Part shown: piece by piece, positions 52,701-58,700 of the stretch
Layout: each line of letters starts with the position of its first letter
Position numbering within the stretch: position 1 is the first letter of the stretch
DNA from: Lycocorax pyrrhopterus obiensis
Lineage: Eukaryota; Chordata; Aves; Passeriformes; Paradisaeidae
DNA length: 64,000 nt
Assembly: GCA_014706295.1 (NCBI GenBank)
Contig: JACSVZ010000003.1
Coordinates: 1,393,047-1,457,046 of the forward strand
Reading direction: 5' to 3'
Program-made: the position numbers and the translations under genes
The notes under the pieces: model-generated
Database searches by the model: none
What the model was told of the DNA's origin: nothing
The model's input: only the letters and a program-made list of their open reading frames with translations

Positions 52701-55700
52701 CGTGCCTACAACCAACCGCCGGAGCAGCGACCCCAGCCTCAACGAGAAGTGGCAGGAGCACCGCCGCTCCCTGGAGCTCAGCAGCCTGGGCCCCCCTGGG
52801 GACGACCCCTTTGAGGGGGACGGGCTGGGCAGGCAGGGCAGGGCCCCCGTGGGGGCAGAGCTCTCTGTGGCAGCCGGGGTGGCAGAGGGACAGATGGAGA
52901 ACATTCTGCAGGAGGCCACTAAAGATGATGTTGGGCTGGAGGAGCACTTGAGGGGTGGCCTGGAGGCAGCAGGGAAAGGGGATGAGCTTGGCCTGGATAA
53001 GAAGAGAGCTGACAATCTGTGTGGGGAAAAGGCCGAGGCAGATACAGGTATCGTAACAAACAATCCCACACCCACGCCACACCCGGCCTCACGCGGTGCT
53101 TCGGAGCTCCAAGGACAGCAGGACGAGCCCAGTGACCCCAGCAGCGCTCTCCAGAAGGCACCTCAGAGGAGAGGAGTGCAGGCTGTTCCTTCCGAGGGCT
53201 CCGGAAACAGAGATGCTCCAAACAACACGGAGGAAGAAGGCGTTGGGAAAGGTGAAGGAGAAGCGGAGAGCCCGTACGGCACGGCCCAGGCCGGCCTGGC
53301 CTTCCCTCTGACAGCCCTGCCGGAGGCGAGGACACCCAACATCGAAAGCTCCACGGAAACCTTAACGGAGACCGAAGCAAAGCCCGAGCTCACGCCCAGG
53401 GCTCCGTGCCACAGACCTCACCCCTTCGACAACAGCGCTGACGAGCTGTCCCGAACTCTGGAGAACAGGCCGGAGGGGGAGTGCATGATAGAGCTCCAAA
53501 AACTGGGATCAAGAGCACGTAGGACTTCTGGTAGCAGCACCACACACCTCCCGATGCCTTCCCCTTGTGCCTTGCCTCTAGCAGACCGCAAAGATGAGGT
53601 GGTGTGTAACGGGGAGCTGGAGCCGGAGAACAAACTGGCGGAGAAACCCGCGGGATTCACGGCCCCGAAATTCCCCGCCACCAACGGACACTGCGTCAAC
53701 GGCGAGGACGGGCGGATCAAGGCCTCGCTGAGCCGGCAGGTGTCCACGGCCAGCTGCAGCTCTGCCCAGCTCCACCTGAGGAACTTGCAGCAGAAATGGA
53801 TGTTCAGCCAGCTCGGGAAGCAGCCGGCCGGCAGCCCGGACCAGCCGGCCCGCAGCCACCTGGACGATGACGGGATGCCCATCTACAGCGACATCATCCA
53901 GCAGCGCCTGCGCCAGATCGAGACGGGCCATCAGCAGGAGGTGGAGACCCTCAAGAAGCAGGTGCAGGAGCTGAAGAGCCGCCTGGAGAGCCAGCTCCTC
54001 AACAGCTCCCTGCGGCTCAACGGTGACTACGGCGACGAAGTGGTGAGTGAGCGTCACTGGGCCCAGCTGAGCTCACCGTGCCCTCAGCTCCTGGCTCACG
54101 GCTCAGGGCGTGACTTTTGGGCTCTTACAGACCTCTCCAGGTCATCCTGAAGAGGGCAAACACTGCCTGAGTACCTGATACTGGCAGATATTGATGATTG
54201 ATACTGTCACTGAACTTCAGTTCGAGCAGAAAGGTTTATTTCGAGATGGGTGTTGCACAGCAGCTCACACTCACCTGGCCATACATAAACACCTTCCCTG
54301 GCCTCAGTAAAACCAACCAAACCCCTGGTTTACCAAACCTCAATAAAACCAACCAAACTCCTGGTTTACCAAACCTCAATAAAACAAACCAAACCCCTGG
54401 TTTACCAAACCTCAATAAAACCAACCAAACCCCTGGTTTACTGCTGTCTTGATGTAGGGCAAAGATATTTTCCTGTGCCATTTTTGGGACAGCAGCATAG
54501 GATGATCCCTTAGTTCTCTGCAGGTTCCAGCTGCAGTGGCAGCTCTGGGAGCTCAAACCCATCAGGGTCACACCATCCTTTTCAGGTGCTCCAGGCTCAA
54601 TGACTGGAATAAATTTCTGGAATTCTAAATTAACTGGAACAAATTGCCTGAGCTTTTGTGGTGGCTGTATTTCAACAAGGGTTTTTCTCTCAACAAACTA
54701 AGAATTTTAAGGGAGCTTTTAAACCATTTGTGCTTTTATTTGGAAGTATTTAAAGTTGTAAAAGCAGAGACTTTCGTAGAGAATTGTGCTTTCCTGTGGG
54801 TTTGAGCCCTTGCCTGTAATTCCTGAGGCTGTCGCAACACCCATCAGAAATTTCCTTTTCCTTCATGATTTATATGCCTGCAAAATTGAAAAAAAAAATT
54901 ATAGGATGTTCCCAACTTCTGTTTGTTGAACTCACTGTTTAGAAGTGGCAGAGGTGCTGGATAGTCCCAGGTACGTTTGTTGTGAAAAATCCTTGGAGCC
55001 TTCTTGGCTCTTCCCATTGGAGATGCAGCACAAGGTGCTCATTGGGCTCAGTGTCACTGCTAAAAGCTTGAATTCCTTGGAGAAATTGGGTGCTTTGGCT
55101 TAATGGATTCTGCTCCCATTTTTTTAAGGGCCTTCGGAAGCTGCAGTGTAGGGCTGGCAGTGCCTCCAGAAAATTCCCCATTTTTAAGGACCTGATCTCT
55201 ACCTTCTGTTTGTCCCCTAGCTTGGGAGTTGCAGGTTTTCATCTGGAACTCCAGGATTGCCATTCCTCGGGCACAAAAATACATGAACTCAAGATTTCTT
55301 GCTATTTTGATATATTTTTAAGGGCTGGCTGAGTTTTAATTGAGTTAAAATCCACCTCTACCTGGATAGACTATATTAAGGAAGCATTATTCCCCAAAAC
55401 CTATATATAGAATATACATGGCTCAAATTCTGAGTTTCCCATATGCAGTTTGGCTTGTATTTTCCCAAATCTTTGCCAACAAAAGGATATCTGTATTACT
55501 AATTATAGTTTTGAAAGTGAAACACCCTTGGAAAGGAATCAGGACCCTGGAATTGGAGCCACAGGGAGCAGGTTTCTCAGAACTTTGCAGCAGAAACTGG
55601 ATTCTAAATCCACTCTGCCTCACATCATCCCATCACCAGAGGGTCCAGACCTGCCCTGTTGGGGTTTCTGGGTGTTATTTGTGTGGAACAGGGATCTGGG

Positions 55701-58700
55701 GGGTTCCGTTCAGCTGTGTTTGTTTGCCAACAGACGTCTATTCCCGACTCGGAAAGCAATCTGGATCAGAACTGCTTGTCTCGCTGCAGCACAGAGATTT
55801 TCTCTGAAGCCAGCTGGGAACAGGTGGATAAACAGGATACAGAGGTACAGACTAAATCCCTGTAAATTGCTCACTCTGGGATAATCCTAATTCAAATTAT
55901 CCTCCAGCCTTTGGTCGTGTGCCACTTCTTGGGAAGTCTCTTCCTTGCGTTCCGCTGGTCTGACACCTGACATACCAGTACCTGTGCCTATGAGCCCTCT
56001 GCTGCACAACCTCTGGGAGCTGGGGAGGGGGCTCAGGTCAGGAGTGTTCCCACTGCCCTGTCCCTGACGCCGGTGGCCATCCCCACAGGTGACGCGGTGG
56101 CTCCCGGATCACCTGGCCGCGCACTGCTACGGCTGCGACAGCGCCTTCTGGCTCGCCAGTCGGAAACACCACTGCAGGTAACTGGGAGAGGGGGAACTGG
56201 GACGCTGCTCCCATTCCTGCACACCGCAGGGCTTTCCTCGGACACAGCTCCTGTCGCAGGGATGGGTGTTGGAGCAGGGATGCGCTGCCGAGGGAACAGA
56301 ACAGTTCCTGCTGCTCAGTTCAGTTCATGCAGGGACACATTTAAAAGCCACATTTGGTGTCGGCTCCACTCCAGCCAAAACAGATCCCACCTTTCTTTCC
56401 TCAGACTGGATTTGGAGGCAGTTTAGATTTATACAAAACAGAGCTTTGTCCTGTTAGCATTCAGAAATTCAGTATATGAGTTACATGAAATACAGGAATA
56501 GCATCTTCTTCCCACTGCTGGTTGTGAACCTGCTCCTTTCCTTTAACCATTCTCCCCTTTTCATTAACTTGCTCCTACAGAATCTGAACAGAACACCTGT
56601 GTGAGATCAAGGTTTTCTGGATTATTCTGTGCCAGACCTGTTGCCACAGAGGCTGCAGCAGCTCAGGCAGCAGCAGGGTCTTGATGAAGAGCAGGAGGCA
56701 GAGACCACTTGGCCCAATATGCTTGAGTTAAAGCCAGAGAATCTCCAGTTTCCAGTTCTGTTTCAAATAAATTCCTATTCCTGGTTTCTGAACATGCAAA
56801 AACTATTACAGGAACCATCATTTAAATAAATCTCAGTTACCACGTTTTGATGCTCTGCTGCTTTTTGAAATTGCAAAGAGTTATGAACATCATTTTGGGT
56901 TTGTGTCTGGTTTATATTTTGCTCCATTTAGTCTTGTAAAGTTAACCAAACCCAGGGAAGAAGGAAGAGAATCTGAATTCATTTTTTTTTACCATGCCCA
57001 CTGTGTTTGTGCAAATTTGTATCGCCAGGGCTGGGCTTGGGACAGCTCCCAGAGCCTGGATACACAAAGATCACTTCCAGCCCCACGAGGAGTTAAAATG
57101 GACTCAGGTTTTCAGGTCTGGCTCAAATCTCCCTGTTGGGTCTTTGCTCCTTCAGCTTCCACATGTGCAGTGACCCAGCTGTTGGTGAGACCAACACCAC
57201 GAGTATCTCCGTAGTAAACATTCACACCTCTCCCCTGGGAGTGGGAATGAGTTGAACCCTACAGTGTAAGGCCTTGAGCAGGGTGAAACCTTCCAGCTTC
57301 CTTGGTTGCCAGTGTTTGCTCCCTCTGCCTGTTCCCTGAGCTCTCTCTCCCTCCCTGCAGGGACACTGACCGAGTTGATCAGCTCTGGTGAGCATTTCCA
57401 GCAGCCTCTGTCCGTTGTCCGTCTGCCTCTCCTGGGTGACTTCTCCCAACTAACTCAGCTCTTCTCCCTCTGTTTCTCACTTGCCTGGAAATCACCAGAA
57501 CTAAGCTGGGGGTGGCCAGCACGAGCTGTTGGGGGTTGGATCCGTGTGAGCAGGCCTCTATCCTCACAGAAAGGCTTTTAGGACTTGGCTTTTGGGAGCT
57601 TAACTGGGATGTGGCTCAGACTAACACTCACTGTCAGTCCATGTGTGTCCTGCTCACTGACAGGAGACTGTCCTGCAAGTTTTATGCATTTATTTTTGAT
57701 AATTTCCCTTTTTTCCCCTTATTTTTGGGAGAAGGCCACGTGTTATCAAACACTTCCAGTATTGCTGTGCGGGGTGTTGGCAAACACCTGCCACTTGTTT
57801 TAGAAGGACTGAAAATCCCGTGGCTGGAACAGGTGCCACAGAGCTGGTGGAGGGTCAGGATCACCAAAACTGGATGAACATCTGAGATTTGGGATGAGGA
57901 GGAGGCGTGGGGAGCGTGACTTTCAGCCCCCCTTCCTCAAATGAGCAACATCCCTTTCCCAGCCTGTTTTTTAATGTCTCTATTTAATGTCTGAAGTGAA
58001 GCAGGGACCACCGGGATAGAAGGATGAGCTGTCCAGAGCTTTCCAAAGCAGTGTCAGAGCACCATTATCTAGGATAAAACAACACAAACCCCGAGCATAT
58101 GTTAGGAATGGCGAGCTCCAACAAAGAGATCCTTGTTTTAATCCCTCTGGTTGGTTTTCCCCTCATCCATCAGCGAGCTGCTCTGGGATAATCATTCACT
58201 GAGCAGCGAGATGGGGCTGTGGGAGCTGTGTGGCACCTCCCAGGGCTGTTCCCACTCCTGCAGGTGGTTCTGACAGGGATTTCCAGCAGGGCCCTCCAGT
58301 CTCCAGAACCTCTGCAGAGAGGCTGGTCCCTGTCAGCCTTCCCGTGCCGGGGTTCCGGCTCTGAGGCCCGGAGCCGCAGTGTGGAACTGAGGAAATGAGC
58401 CCACTGAAGTGGGAAATGGGATTTCTCTGCTGCCTCTCTCCCCATCAGTGACCAGCAGCTGGAAATCTCCTTTCTTGGCAAGGAAGGATTAATCAGAGCT
58501 GCTGGGTGTCAGCAGAATTCCCTGGCAGTCTCTTGGCAGCAGCGAATCTCCAGTGCAGAACAACGCTGGCACCAAATCCTGATGCCAAAGAATTAATGGA
58601 CATGGAAAAACCCAGGTCCCTGGAGTGCTGCTCCCAGCTCCTTGTAGGAATTGATGAGTTTGGAGGACAAGGCACACAGGGCTCAGAGGTTTTGAGGGGG

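Noticed and set aside
54198..54571. Repeat-protein-like open frames (12-residue repeat) on both strands
   Set aside because: They are translations of the 36-bp intronic minisatellite. The period being a multiple of three explains the open frames.
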